Notes: generated by a model not told the origin, from the letters alone. A stretch of 64,000 nucleotides of DNA from Trinickia dinghuensis (GCF_003367175.1 NZ_QRGA01000003.1:124681-188680); one strand, 5' to 3'. Positions 25,861 to 35,547 are shown, numbered from the stretch's first letter. Numbers and translations are program-made.

Positions 25861-26910
25861 TCACTTCAGCCCATACCAAACGCCGCGCCCGCTGCCGTGC
25901 CGTTCCAGATATCCGCGCTCGCTCAGGTCGCGGAAGTGCTGCTTCAGCGTGTTGCGGTTGCTATCGGTGAGCCTAATCGCCTCGGCCATCGTGATACGGC
26001 CATGCTGGCGCGTGAATTCGACGATCTGCAAGGACAGCGTCGGCAGCATGGCCAGCACGACCTTCTCGTGCTCGACCTTCTTCTCGAGCCGCCGCACCTG
26101 CTCGGCCAGCGAACGCAGAAAGAACAGCAACCACGGCTGCCAGTCGGGTGCTTCGGTGCGAAGGGTGCCCCGCGTCCGACGCAACGAAAGCCAATAGGCT
26201 TCCTTATTCATCTCGAAGACGCTTTCCAGCGAGCAGTAAGGAACATAGCCATAGCCCGCCTGAAGCAGGAACAAGGTCGTCAGCACGCGGCTGAGCCCCT
26301 CGTTGCCGTCCTGGAACGGATGAATATCCAGGAACACGACCACGAATACAGCGATAACGAGCAGCGGGTGCAAGTGCGCCTTCTCGCGCTCGTCGCCCAC
26401 CCATTGCACCATTTCCGCCATCAGACGCGGGGTGTCAAACCGTGTTGCCGTCTCGAACATCATGCCGGCCTGCATGCCGTTCTCATCAGGGGCGGCGACA
26501 CTGTTGGAACCGGTCTTGTAGTGCCCCCGGTGCCAAGCATCCGTCTGGCCGTATTGCAGCAGAACCTGGTGGAGTTGCTTGACGTGGTCCTCGTCGAACG
26601 GAATGTCTCCCCACGCCCGGAACATCAATTCCATTACCTCCGCGTAGCCCGCCACCTCCTGCTCGTCACGCGTATTGAACTGTTTGACAGCCTGATTGGA
26701 TAGCAGACGCTCGACGTCGCGGTCATTCAGCTTGCTGCCCTCGATGCGAGTAGACGAGCCGATGCTCTCGATCGTGGCAACACGCCGTAAAGCCGACAGC
26801 CGGTCAGGCGCAAGCGTGCCCACAGCGCGCCATGCGCCCTTGAATTCGTCAATCCCGGCAACCAGGCGCAAGACTTCCGGTGTGATCTGAAGCGTGTCGA
26901 TTCGAAACAT
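25861..26910 (-). CDS. Fic-family protein with altered catalytic motif
   Basis: A 349-residue protein of the class that combines a Fic domain with a C-terminal winged helix. Fic enzymes transfer AMP to target proteins. Residues S53-x3-E57-G58 (SSTRIEG) form the class II inhibitory motif. The Fic core at H197 reads HPFQDGNEGLSR. The family motif is HPFxDGNGRxxR, so G and R at 204-205 have become E and G. The C-terminal part (about 285-349) is a helix-turn-helix (TMAEAIRLTDSNRNTLKQHFRDL). The DNA around 26285-26310 supports this reading. The altered anion-hole and arginine residues suggest weak or changed activity. An inverted repeat at 26926-26969 overlaps its promoter. Confidence 0.9.
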   Translation of the reverse strand: MFRIDTLQITPEVLRLVAGIDEFKGAWRAVGTLAPDRLSALRRVATIESIGSSTRIEGSKLNDRDVERLLSNQAVKQFNTRDEQEVAGYAEVMELMFRAWGDIPFDEDHVKQLHQVLLQYGQTDAWHRGHYKTGSNSVAAPDENGMQAGMMFETATRFDTPRLMAEMVQWVGDEREKAHLHPLLVIAVFVVVFLDIHPFQDGNEGLSRVLTTLFLLQAGYGYVPYCSLESVFEMNKEAYWLSLRRTRGTLRTEAPDWQPWLLFFLRSLAEQVRRLEKKVEHEKVVLAMLPTLSLQIVEFTRQHGRITMAEAIRLTDSNRNTLKQHFRDLSERGYLERHGSGRGVWYGLK

Positions 26911-26925
26911 GAACGCATGCTACAC

Positions 26926-26969
26926 CCATTTACACCCATTTATCGGTTCAAAATAATGGGCGTAAATGG
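26926..26969. promoter_or_regulatory. Inverted repeat upstream of fic
   Basis: CCATTTACACCCATTTA (26926-26942) and TAATGGGCGTAAATGG (26954-26969) are inverted copies with 2 mismatches in 16. The left part also repeats TACACCCATT directly. Its position 16 bases before the fic start suggests an operator, possibly bound by the Fic protein's own winged helix. Confidence 0.6.
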
Positions 26970-27240
26970 ATGCGGAAACGGTTACCCGTCAAACGCCGTC
27001 ATCTCCTTGTCATGTTTGCGTCATCGAAATCTAAGAATTGGGGGCCAAACTCTCCGCCACCCGAGGGATCCATCGACGAACGCCCGATTCCCAACCGGTC
27101 CGTCTGCAAGCACGACGTGAAATAAAAAGCAGTCGCATGACCCAGGCGCCGCAAGTCGATGCAGCGCCAGGTAGTTCCGCATGATTTGGCTGGACCAATT
27201 GCCCACAAAAAAGCATCCAACCTTTGAATCAGGGGTCTCA
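26970..27240. other. Intergenic region between fic and phosphoesterase
   Basis: No gene seen. Probably holds the promoter of the phosphoesterase gene; GGGG lies 6 bases before its ATG. Confidence 0.4.
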
Positions 27241-29328
27241 ATGTCTTTCAATTCGTTCCGCTCCGGCGCCATGCGCACGGTCGGCCTGAGTCTCAGCGCA
27301 CTGGCAATGGGCCAGTTCCTGGCGGCTTGCGGTCACAGCGATTCGCCGAGCGCGTCGGCGCCGGTCACCACGGTCGCGTTTGCACCCAAGACGCCGATTC
27401 AGCACGTGATCGTGATCATCGGCGAAAACCACAGCTTCGATAACGTGTTCGCGACCTATCAGCCGCGTACCGGCGAATCTGTGTGGAACCTGCTGTCGCA
27501 AGGGATCATCAACCAGAACGGCACGCCGGGCGCGAATTTCAGCCATGCGAACCAGTCGGCCGCCACGGATACCTCGGCCAACGCGTTCCTGCTGAGCCCG
27601 CCCCAGACCCCCTTCTCCGGCGCGGTCCTGCCGGCCCCGCTGACGGGCGGCCCGCAAACCAGCTACCTGCCCACGGGCAGCACGCTGACCACGGCCCAGC
27701 AGACCGAAAACGGCCTGGATACCAACTATTACCAATACCTGCTGACGGGCGGTACCGGCCAAGCCAGCAAGGTGCCCGACACGCGTATCGCCAACGTGAA
27801 CGCGCTGCCCACCGGCCCGTTCCAGTTGACGAGCACGAGTTTCAGCTACGACTCGTACTCGGCCAGCCCGGTCCACCGCTTCTACCAGATGTGGCAGCAG
27901 CTGGACTGCAGTCTCAGCCACGCGTCGACGACCAATCCGTCGGGCTGCGACGGCGCGCTGTTCTCGTGGGTTGAAACGACGATCGGTGCCGGCAGCAACG
28001 GCCAAACGCAGGCGGCGAACTTCAGCACGAATTATTCGACGACCGCCACGACGACCGGCGAAGGTTCGACCGCCCTCGGCTTCTACAACATGGCCAACGG
28101 CGACGTGCCGTACTTCAAGGCGCTCGCCGACCAGTACGCCATCAGCGACAACTTCCACCAGTCCGTCAACGGCGGCACCGGCGCGAACCACATCATGCTG
28201 GGCCACGGCGACATGCTGTATTTCAGCGACGGCAACGGCAATGCGCAAACGCCGCCGCACAACACGGTCGTGGCAGCCGGCTCGGCCAACGCCGGCACGG
28301 TCGACGAAATCGAGAATCCGAATGCGGCTCCCGGTACGAACAACTGGTATTCGGAAGACGGCTACGGCGGCGGCAGCTACGGTTCCGCCTCGTACGGCGG
28401 CGGCTCCTACTCCAACTGCTCCGATGCGACGCAGCCTGGCGTCGGTCCGATCCTGAACTACCTGAAGTCGCTGCCGACGCCGATCGCGTCGAACTGCCAG
28501 GCAGGCCACTACTACCTGCTGAACAACTACAACCCCGGCTACTTCGGCAACGGCAACAACGCCTACACCGACACCAATGCCAACAACACGGTCTTCACGA
28601 TTCCGCCGCAGACCGTGCCGAGCATCGGCGACGTGATGAACACGGCCAACGTCAGCTGGAAGTACTACGGCGACCAGTGGAACAACTACGTCAACGACCC
28701 GTACCAGCTGAACTACGGCGTTGCCGGCGCGAAGAGCGACGAGTACTGCAACATCTGTAACCCGTTCCAGTACGACACGTCGATCATGTCGAACCCGGCG
28801 CAGGTCGCGGCGCATATCCAAGATACGACCAACCTGTATTCGGATATCGCCAACGGTACGCTGCCGGCCGTGTCGTTCGTCAAGCCGAGCGGCTGGGTCG
28901 ACGGCCACCCGAACTCGTCGAAGCTGGACCTGTTCGAAGGCTTCTCGAAGAAGATCATCGACGCGGTGCAGGCCAACCCGACGCTGTGGAAGAACACCGC
29001 CATCTTCATCACCTTCGACGAAGGCGGCGGCTACTACGATTCGGGCTACGTGCAGCCGCTGGACTTCTTCGGCGACGGCACGCGTATCCCGTTCATCCTG
29101 GTCTCGCCGTACGCAAACCCGGGCTACGTCTCGCACAGCTACACCGATCACGTCTCGATCCTGAAGTTCATCGAACGTAACTGGGGGCTGCCGGTGATCA
29201 GCAACCGGAGCCGCGACAACCTGCCGGATCCGGTCACGACAACCTCGAACCCGTACGTGCCGACCAATAGCCCGGCGATCAACGACTTGTTCGACATGTT
29301 CGACTTCCCGGCGCCGACGGCGAACTAA
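27241..29328 (+). CDS. Secreted phosphoesterase (phospholipase C/acid phosphatase family)
   Basis: A 695-residue lipoprotein-type exported enzyme: signal peptide with lipobox FLAACG, then a phosphoesterase domain of the PF04185 family (phospholipase C/AcpA). TPIQHVIVIIGENHSFDNVF is the N-terminal active-site segment. Further conserved blocks are VNGGTGANHIMLGHGDMLYF, SFVKPSGWVDGHPNSSKLDLFEGFSKKI, FITFDEGGGYYDS and SHSYTDHVSILKFIERNWGL. A Gly/Ser/Tyr-rich loop (YGGGSYGSASYGGGSYS) lies mid-protein. It should act outside the inner membrane on phosphate esters; the exact substrate is not clear. The start is set by the signal peptide. Confidence 0.9.
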   Translation: MSFNSFRSGAMRTVGLSLSALAMGQFLAACGHSDSPSASAPVTTVAFAPKTPIQHVIVIIGENHSFDNVFATYQPRTGESVWNLLSQGIINQNGTPGANFSHANQSAATDTSANAFLLSPPQTPFSGAVLPAPLTGGPQTSYLPTGSTLTTAQQTENGLDTNYYQYLLTGGTGQASKVPDTRIANVNALPTGPFQLTSTSFSYDSYSASPVHRFYQMWQQLDCSLSHASTTNPSGCDGALFSWVETTIGAGSNGQTQAANFSTNYSTTATTTGEGSTALGFYNMANGDVPYFKALADQYAISDNFHQSVNGGTGANHIMLGHGDMLYFSDGNGNAQTPPHNTVVAAGSANAGTVDEIENPNAAPGTNNWYSEDGYGGGSYGSASYGGGSYSNCSDATQPGVGPILNYLKSLPTPIASNCQAGHYYLLNNYNPGYFGNGNNAYTDTNANNTVFTIPPQTVPSIGDVMNTANVSWKYYGDQWNNYVNDPYQLNYGVAGAKSDEYCNICNPFQYDTSIMSNPAQVAAHIQDTTNLYSDIANGTLPAVSFVKPSGWVDGHPNSSKLDLFEGFSKKIIDAVQANPTLWKNTAIFITFDEGGGYYDSGYVQPLDFFGDGTRIPFILVSPYANPGYVSHSYTDHVSILKFIERNWGLPVISNRSRDNLPDPVTTTSNPYVPTNSPAINDLFDMFDFPAPTAN

Positions 29329-29346
29329 TCAGTCCCGGGCACCGGA

Positions 29347-29400
29347 ATCCGATCCCGGCCGGAGCGATGGCATGTCTAGCGCTCCGGTCGAAAATCGGAT
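29347..29400. terminator. Hairpin after the phosphoesterase gene
   Basis: CCGGAGCG (29359-29366) pairs with CGCTCCGG (29380-29387), flanked by ATCCGAT/ATCGGAT (29347-29353/29394-29400). There is no T-run, so it may be a factor-dependent terminator or an mRNA-stabilising structure. Confidence 0.5.
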
Positions 29401-29488
29401 CCCGTCACCTTGCACGCCGGAGTCGGAACCCAATCAGGTTCGGGCATCCGGCGCGTTTGCTGTTTACTACCTCCGCAAAGGAAAAGCG

Positions 29489-30331
29489 TTGAATCGTCTC
29501 CGCTACACACTCGTGGGTGTCGCCGCCCTGATCGCGATGTCCGCTTGCACCCAGAAGGGCACCGATACCAATCACGCATCGGATGCGTCGTCCAAGGATG
29601 CGACCGATGCAGCACTCACGGTCAACGGCACGGCGATCAGCAAGCGCGAGTTCGCCATGCTGCTGCGTGAGCAGCCGCCTCGCGACGAAACACCGAACTC
29701 CCCGAAGAAGATCGTCGATAACCTCACGATGCAGATTCTGGCGGCCCAGGCAGCCACCGAGAAAGGTCTGGACAAGTCGCCCGACGTCGAGGATCAGATG
29801 GACTTGTCGAAGACTTCGATTCTTGCGCAGGCCTACGTCAAGGATTTCTTCGCGTCCCACAAGCCGACCGATGCGCAACTGAACGCCGAGTACGACAAGG
29901 TCAAGGCAGCGGCATCGGGCAACGAATACCGGGCGCGCCATATCGTGGTGAAGACGGAGGACGAGGCCAAGGCGATCATCGCCAAACTGGACCAAGATCC
30001 GAAGGCCTTCGCTCAGCTTGCCAGCGCCGATTCGCTGGACCCGGTCAGCAAAGCCAAGGGCGGTGACCTGGGCTGGTTCGATCCGACGCGCATGGAGCCG
30101 GCGTTTGCCAGCGCGGTGGAGAAGCTGGGTAAAGGCCAAGTCTCTCAGGAGCCCGTCAAGTCGCAATTCGGCTACCACGTGATCATGGTGGACGATATTC
30201 GCTCCAAGGCAGCCGCCGTGCCGCCCTTCGAACAAATCAAGGATTCGCTGGCCGCCCATCTGGAGCAGGAAGAACTGCTCAAGACCTTGGGCGACATGAA
30301 GACCAAAGCCAATATCTCGGTCAAGCCCTGA
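29489..30331 (+). CDS. Parvulin-type peptidyl-prolyl isomerase lipoprotein
   Basis: A 280-residue lipoprotein (signal with AMSAC lipobox). A SurA-like N-terminal region begins VNGTAISKREFAMLL, and a parvulin (rotamase) domain starts YRARHIVVKTEDEA and continues through FAQLASADSLDPVSKAKGGDLGWFDP and FGYHVIMVDDI. It helps fold exported proteins in the periplasm. The start is a TTG at 29489 with AAAGGA before it; an upstream frame exists but lacks a signal peptide at its head. It resembles EpsD-type isomerases, which go with polysaccharide genes, but no such genes are here. It lies between the phosphoesterase and the multicopper oxidase. Confidence 0.9.
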   Translation: MNRLRYTLVGVAALIAMSACTQKGTDTNHASDASSKDATDAALTVNGTAISKREFAMLLREQPPRDETPNSPKKIVDNLTMQILAAQAATEKGLDKSPDVEDQMDLSKTSILAQAYVKDFFASHKPTDAQLNAEYDKVKAAASGNEYRARHIVVKTEDEAKAIIAKLDQDPKAFAQLASADSLDPVSKAKGGDLGWFDPTRMEPAFASAVEKLGKGQVSQEPVKSQFGYHVIMVDDIRSKAAAVPPFEQIKDSLAAHLEQEELLKTLGDMKTKANISVKP

Positions 30332-30427
30332 CCCCTGACCCGGCAGTTCCGCGCGCCGTCGGCCTAGTTGGCCGACTGCCGCGCCTGCCCACAACTCGAA
30401 CAAACAGAATTGTTTTCCAGGTCACTC

Positions 30428-32218
30428 ATGAACTTCAGCCAGTCCAGTATCAGGCGGCAGGCCATCCGTATCGCATGCTTCGGCCTCATTGGCCTTTGTG
30501 CCGTCGTGAGCTGGAACGGCATGGCGGAGAACAAAGCACCCTCCGCCCAGCCGAGCGCCGCGCAAATCGATCTGTGTCCGCGCCCCGCGGTCGGCAGCGC
30601 GGTGCCCGAACCGGCCGATGTGCGCAGCAGCCACGGCGTGCTGAAGCTCGACCTGACGATACGGAACGTGCTGGAGAAGGATGGATCGGTCCGTTACTGC
30701 TACATGACGCCAAGCGGTGCGGAGTCGCCGACGCTGCGTGTGCATCCGGGCGATCGCGTGGAGCTTCGGCTGAAGAACGACCTGAAGGACATCGAGCCCG
30801 ACGCCAAGGCGAACGGGCCGATCTACGGTCCGATCTGCTCGGCCACGGCCAAGCCGCATAAGGTCAGCAATCCGTGCGACAGCGGCGTGATGACCGCCAC
30901 GTCCACGAACCTGCACTTTCACGGCATGACCATGTCGCCCGTCTGTCATCAGGACGACGTGCTGAAGACATCGATCCAGCCCAGCGACCCGGTGTTCGAA
31001 TACAACTTCGTGGTGCCCAAGGACGAGCCGCCCGGGTTGTACTGGTACCACCCCCACGTTCACGGCTTCAGCAGCGTTCAGGTGGAGGGCGGCGCCTCAG
31101 GCGCGCTGATCGTCGAAGGGATCGAGCGCGCGATGCCCGAAGTGGCCGGCCTGCCTGAGCGGGTGCTGGTGATCCGCGATCAGGACCTGCTGAACCCGAA
31201 TGCACCGCCCAACAAATCGGAGCCACCGCAACTCACCAAGTCTCAGGTCGACAGCGACGGCGATGCGCAGAACAACGGTACCGGCTTCGGCAAGCCATCG
31301 AAGGACTTGTCGGTCAACTTCGTGACGGTGCCCTATCCCAACTACGAGCCGGCCACGATCCGGATCAAGCCGGGCCAGAAACAACTCTGGCGCGTATTGA
31401 ACTCGTCGTCGGTCACCTATCTGAATCTCGCCCTGCTGTATCAGCGCAAGCCGCAGTCGATCGGCATCGTCGCCATCGACGGCGTGCCCGAGCAGAAGGA
31501 CGGCAAGGGCGTCATACCGTGGGTCGACCATATCGGCATCCCGCCCGGATCGCGTGTCGAATTCATCATGAACGGCCCGCCGGCGGGTGAGACCGGGCTG
31601 CTGGTGACCCGCTGGGTCGATACGGGGCCCGCCGGCGAAAACGACCCCAATCGCGCGCTCGCGCTGATCAAGGCCGACCCGCAGGCGCCCGAGCTTGCCT
31701 CGACGCTGCCCACGGCGCATACGCCGCTGCCGGCCGCCAAACTCACGCCGCTCAGGGATGTGAAGCCGGTCCGGACGCGCAAGCTGTTCTTTACGGAAGT
31801 GCAGTCGAATCCGAACGACCCCAATAGCCCGACGGATTTCTACATCACGGTGGAAGGCCAGAAGCCCAAGCTGTTCGACCCGCATAACGGCATGCCGAAC
31901 ATCACCGTGCATCAAGGTGACGTCGAGGACTGGATCATCGAGAATCGCTCACCCGAATTGCACGCGTTCCATATCCATCAGATTCACTTTCTGGTGATGG
32001 AGGTGGATGGGCACCCGGTGGACGAACCGTTCCTGCGCGATACGGTCAACGTGCCGTACTACAAGAGCACGGAGCTGAGCTACCCGAGCGTACGGTTGCG
32101 CATGGATTTCCGCGATCCGCATACGGTGGGCACGTTTGTCTACCACTGCCATCTGCTCGAACATGAGGATGGCGGGATGATGGGGATCGTGCGCGTGTTG
32201 CCGCGGGGGAAGAAGTAG
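30428..32218 (+). CDS. Multicopper oxidase
   Basis: A 596-residue exported oxidase with an N-terminal signal region (FGLIGLCAVVSWNGMA) and three cupredoxin domains. The copper ligands are visible as HFHG and WYHPHVHG in domain 1, and HAFHIHQIHF and HCHLLEHEDGGMM in domain 3, so the type 1 site and trinuclear cluster look complete. The type 1 axial ligand is Met from GGMM. Possible substrates are Cu(I), phenols or Mn, as in CueO or CotA relatives; there is no Met-rich CueO insert. It follows the isomerase by 97 bases and may be cotranscribed with it. Confidence 0.93.
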   Translation: MNFSQSSIRRQAIRIACFGLIGLCAVVSWNGMAENKAPSAQPSAAQIDLCPRPAVGSAVPEPADVRSSHGVLKLDLTIRNVLEKDGSVRYCYMTPSGAESPTLRVHPGDRVELRLKNDLKDIEPDAKANGPIYGPICSATAKPHKVSNPCDSGVMTATSTNLHFHGMTMSPVCHQDDVLKTSIQPSDPVFEYNFVVPKDEPPGLYWYHPHVHGFSSVQVEGGASGALIVEGIERAMPEVAGLPERVLVIRDQDLLNPNAPPNKSEPPQLTKSQVDSDGDAQNNGTGFGKPSKDLSVNFVTVPYPNYEPATIRIKPGQKQLWRVLNSSSVTYLNLALLYQRKPQSIGIVAIDGVPEQKDGKGVIPWVDHIGIPPGSRVEFIMNGPPAGETGLLVTRWVDTGPAGENDPNRALALIKADPQAPELASTLPTAHTPLPAAKLTPLRDVKPVRTRKLFFTEVQSNPNDPNSPTDFYITVEGQKPKLFDPHNGMPNITVHQGDVEDWIIENRSPELHAFHIHQIHFLVMEVDGHPVDEPFLRDTVNVPYYKSTELSYPSVRLRMDFRDPHTVGTFVYHCHLLEHEDGGMMGIVRVLPRGKK

Positions 32219-32331
32219 CTGGGCGGTAGCTGCAACAAAGCCTGTATGGATACTGGTATCGTGCCTGCCGACGCCTCGGGCTCCCGCGAGGCTGTATGCT
32301 TTGCGAGAGCCAAATAACCGCGGATGGGCAA

Positions 32332-33210
32332 ATGCAAGTCGATGTACATGTCGTCAACTCGTTGATCGACGGAGAAGCGGGCGGCAACCCAGCAGGCGTC
32401 GTGATCGATGCCGACGCCCTCACCGCAAACCAGAAGCTGGAGGTCGCTCGGCGGGTCCGGTTGTCCGAAACCGCGTTCGTATCAAAGTCGGACGTGGCAA
32501 CCATCAAGCTGGAGTTCTTCACGCCCACGCGACAGATCGCGCATTGCGGACATGCAACCATCGCCGCGTTCTCGCTTCTCCGGCAACTCGGAAAGGTGAG
32601 CGATGGGGCGTTGACGAAGGAAACGATCGACGGCTGTCGGAATGTTTTGGTCGATGGCAAAGCGGTCCTCATGGAGCAGCGTTCGCCGACGTATCGTTCG
32701 ATAGAAGCGGGATCGGATCTCGCTCAAAGAGTCGCGCGATCGATCGGGCTGCAGCCCACACTGATATTCGCCACGGCTACACCAACCGTAGTCAACACGG
32801 GGAACCGCTTTCTGTTGATCGCGTTGCCGGATAGCCAGTCGGTCGCCGACGTCCGACCCGACCATCGTGCAATCGAAGCGGTGAGCGATGAACTCGACTT
32901 GATCGGATATTACTTGTTCTCGACCGCGACGATGCTCCCCGGCCGCCATGCAGGCACGCGCATGTTCGCACCGAGATTCGGGATTGACGAAGAGTCCGCG
33001 ACCGGAACGGCGGCCGGCCCCTTAGCGTGCTTTCTATACGAGCACATGGGCATCGAGAACAAAGAGATCATCATCGAGCAGGGCCAGCTCATGCAGCCGA
33101 AGTCGCCGAGCGTCATCAACGTCCTGCTCGACATCGACGGCGGCAAAATCTCGCGACTGATGGTCGGAGGCGAGGCCGTGGTCGCGCGGACGATGAGCAT
33201 CGAAATATGA
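32332..33210 (+). CDS. PhzF-family isomerase/epimerase
   Basis: A 292-residue PhzF-type protein with the diaminopimelate-epimerase-like two-domain fold. E47 in RLSETAFV and H74 in IAHCGHAT correspond to the catalytic Glu and His of PhzF. The C-terminal ESATGTAAGPLA matches the family's phosphate-like anion loop. PhzF acts in phenazine synthesis, but no phenazine genes are nearby, so this is a family member of unknown substrate. The ATG at 32332 was preferred; an in-frame ATG at 32296 adds 12 residues. Confidence 0.88.
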   Translation: MQVDVHVVNSLIDGEAGGNPAGVVIDADALTANQKLEVARRVRLSETAFVSKSDVATIKLEFFTPTRQIAHCGHATIAAFSLLRQLGKVSDGALTKETIDGCRNVLVDGKAVLMEQRSPTYRSIEAGSDLAQRVARSIGLQPTLIFATATPTVVNTGNRFLLIALPDSQSVADVRPDHRAIEAVSDELDLIGYYLFSTATMLPGRHAGTRMFAPRFGIDEESATGTAAGPLACFLYEHMGIENKEIIIEQGQLMQPKSPSVINVLLDIDGGKISRLMVGGEAVVARTMSIEI

Positions 33211-33216
33211 CGAGTT

Positions 33217-33501
33217 TCACGGCAACCGGCACGTATATTCGCCGCCCCACGTCCCGTTCGTGCATCGCTGACACGTATAGCGCGCGCACCCGGTAACGCC
33301 TTGCCCCGGCACCGCGCATTTATAAACGACGGTACTGTCGGAAACCATGCTGCCGTCGGAAGCCTGGCACGCGGCAGCGGCCGGTTTGCCTACCACACCC
33401 TGATCGGCCTGCGGCGCCGACGTTCCCATCGGCGCGCAAGCCGTGACGACAGCAACGATCCCGGCCATCGACAACCGCTTCATCCAACGATTCGAGGACA
33501 T
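33217..33501 (-). CDS. Small cysteine-rich lipoprotein
   Basis: A 94-residue lipoprotein (AGIVAVVTAC lipobox). The mature part has eight or so cysteines in a short span (ACQASDG, YKCAVPGQGVTGCARYTCQRCTNGTWGGEYTCRLP), suggesting several disulfides. GGGAGG precedes the ATG at 33501, so the longer open frame above it is not needed. It converges with the PhzF gene, 6 bases apart. No family is recognised. Confidence 0.75.
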   Translation of the reverse strand: MSSNRWMKRLSMAGIVAVVTACAPMGTSAPQADQGVVGKPAAAACQASDGSMVSDSTVVYKCAVPGQGVTGCARYTCQRCTNGTWGGEYTCRLP

Positions 33502-33835
33502 GGCAACCTCCCAGCGGGGTATCCACCGCACCAACCGTCTTCCGGACGAACAAAACCAAAACCACCAACATCGAACGCCGTATCGCTCGCGCAAAGAGCA
33601 ATCCAACAATCCGCAAAACGCTGCCCCGTTGCGCGGGCCTATTCGCCTTCGTCGCCACGACAACCGTAAGTGTCATCCCAACGATTTCCTTTAAACGAAG
33701 CGACTATTTCGCGGGAGTGTCGCGCGAACTCGACGCCCATGCAAGAACCTCGGGAGAGCGACGTCGATTCAGGACGGCAATCTGCTCGATTCCATGCCAT
33801 AGTTCACGCGTACTCCGCGCGCGAGGGAGAAGCTC
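33502..33835. other. Divergent intergenic region
   Basis: No gene seen. It should contain divergent promoters for the small lipoprotein and the propeller protein. Confidence 0.4.
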
Positions 33836-35506
33836 ATGAACGGCAAGCCGCTGTCGAAACGGATATGGGCAGGCAAGTACTTCGATCGATATCGATTCGT
33901 ATCCGCCGCGGCAGCAACGATCGCAGCGGCATGCATGATCGCAGCACCTCTATCGTTCGCAGCCTCCGGCGGCGACGCCGGCAGTCATGACGTCTCGCTG
34001 GCCGACGTCCTGACCTATCACAACGACATCGCGCGCACCGGCCAATACCTAGCCGAAACGACACTTACGCCCGCGAACGTCAACGCCGCTCAGTTCGGCA
34101 AGGTGGCGTTTCTTGCCACGGACGGAAAAGTCGATGCGCAACCGCTCTACGTCAGCCACGTTTCGATGAACGGCGGGACACATAACGTCGTCTACGTCGC
34201 CACCGAACACGCGAGCGTCTACGCGTTCGACGCGGATAACAACACGAAGCTCTGGCAGCGCTCGCTGCTCCCGCACGGCGAAACGACGAGCGACAATCGG
34301 CGCTGCACGCAAATCACACCGGAAATCGGCATCACATCGACGCCCGTCGTCGATCGGTCGCGCGGCAGCCACGGCGTGATCTACGCGGTGGCGATGAGCG
34401 AAGACGCGCACGGTGCCTATCACCAGCGCGTTCACGCACTCGATCTGTCCACGGGAGCCGAAACGCTCGGTGGCCCGAAGGAGATCGCCGCCACCTATCC
34501 CGGTCACGGAGCAAGCAGCAAGAACGGCATCACCACATTCGATCCAAAGCAATACGCGGAGCGTCAGGCGCTGACCCTCGTGGGCGGCCATCTCTATCTG
34601 GCATGGACATCGCATTGCGACCACGAGCCCTACGGCGGCTGGGTCATGGCCTACAGCGCGGACACGCTCGAGCAAACGAGCGCGCTCAACCTGACGCCGA
34701 ACGGCAGCGAGGGCTCGGTATGGATGAGCGGCGCGGGCATGGCATCGGACGGCAGCGCGCTCTACTTTCTCGACGCCAACGGCACGTTCGACACGACACT
34801 GAATGCACAAGGGTTTCCTGAGCACGGTGACTTCGGCAACGCGTTTCTCAAACTCGCAACTTCGCCGAAGCTCGGCGTCGCCGATTATTTCGCGCAGTTC
34901 GATACCACGGCTGATTCGGACGACGACATCGATCTCGGCTCCGGCGGCGCATTGGTGCTGCCCGATCTCAAGGACGACAAAGGCACCGTGCGGCATCTCG
35001 TCGTCGGAGCCGGGAAGAATTCGAAGATCTACTTGCTCGATCGCGACCACATGGGCCAGTTCGATCGCTCGCGCAACGTGATCTGGCAGGAGGTGGACGG
35101 GCAACTGGTCGGCGGCGTATTCGGCATGCCGGCGTATTACCACGACGTCATCTACTACGGCGGCGTGGGCGATCACCTCAAGGCGTTTCCGATCGCGTCG
35201 GCACGGCTCGCCGAGACGCCAAGCTCGAAGAGCGCCTTTAAATTCCCCTATCCGGGCGCAACGCCGAGCATCTCGGCCAACGGAACAAAAAACGCGATCG
35301 TCTGGGCGGCCGAGAACGGCGGCGAAGGCGCCCTTCACGCGTTCAGCGCGGACGACCTCGGCCACGAGCTTTACGACAGCAAGCAATCGGGAGCGAGGGA
35401 CCGCTTCGGCCCGGGAAACAAGTTCATCACGCCGATGATCGCGCATGGACATGTCTACGTCGGCGCAACGAATGGGGTAGCCGTATTCGGATTGAGAAGT
35501 CATTAG
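33836..35506 (+). CDS. Exported PQQ-like beta-propeller protein
   Basis: A 556-residue protein with a twin-arginine-free but clear signal segment (ATIAAACMIAAPLSFAASG). The body has repeated propeller blades of the PQQ enzyme type (HNVVYVATEHASVYAFDADNNTKLWQ, GVIYAVAMSEDAHG, HLVVGAGKNSKIYLLDRDHMGQF, HVYVGATNGVAVFGL). The family is often annotated pyrrolo-quinoline quinone repeat protein. Without the catalytic Asp and Cys-Cys pair of PQQ dehydrogenases in view, enzyme activity is uncertain; it may be a binding scaffold. GAGGGAGAAG before the ATG supports the start. Confidence 0.82.
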   Translation: MNGKPLSKRIWAGKYFDRYRFVSAAAATIAAACMIAAPLSFAASGGDAGSHDVSLADVLTYHNDIARTGQYLAETTLTPANVNAAQFGKVAFLATDGKVDAQPLYVSHVSMNGGTHNVVYVATEHASVYAFDADNNTKLWQRSLLPHGETTSDNRRCTQITPEIGITSTPVVDRSRGSHGVIYAVAMSEDAHGAYHQRVHALDLSTGAETLGGPKEIAATYPGHGASSKNGITTFDPKQYAERQALTLVGGHLYLAWTSHCDHEPYGGWVMAYSADTLEQTSALNLTPNGSEGSVWMSGAGMASDGSALYFLDANGTFDTTLNAQGFPEHGDFGNAFLKLATSPKLGVADYFAQFDTTADSDDDIDLGSGGALVLPDLKDDKGTVRHLVVGAGKNSKIYLLDRDHMGQFDRSRNVIWQEVDGQLVGGVFGMPAYYHDVIYYGGVGDHLKAFPIASARLAETPSSKSAFKFPYPGATPSISANGTKNAIVWAAENGGEGALHAFSADDLGHELYDSKQSGARDRFGPGNKFITPMIAHGHVYVGATNGVAVFGLRSH

Positions 35507-35547
35507 TAGAATCGTTCACACCTCGTCCATTCGACCGACCGATCCCA

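Noticed and set aside
27238-29151. Minus-strand frame of 637 codons across the phosphoesterase
   Set aside because: Antisense shadow of a GC-rich gene; the plus-strand protein has a clear family, signal peptide and catalytic blocks.
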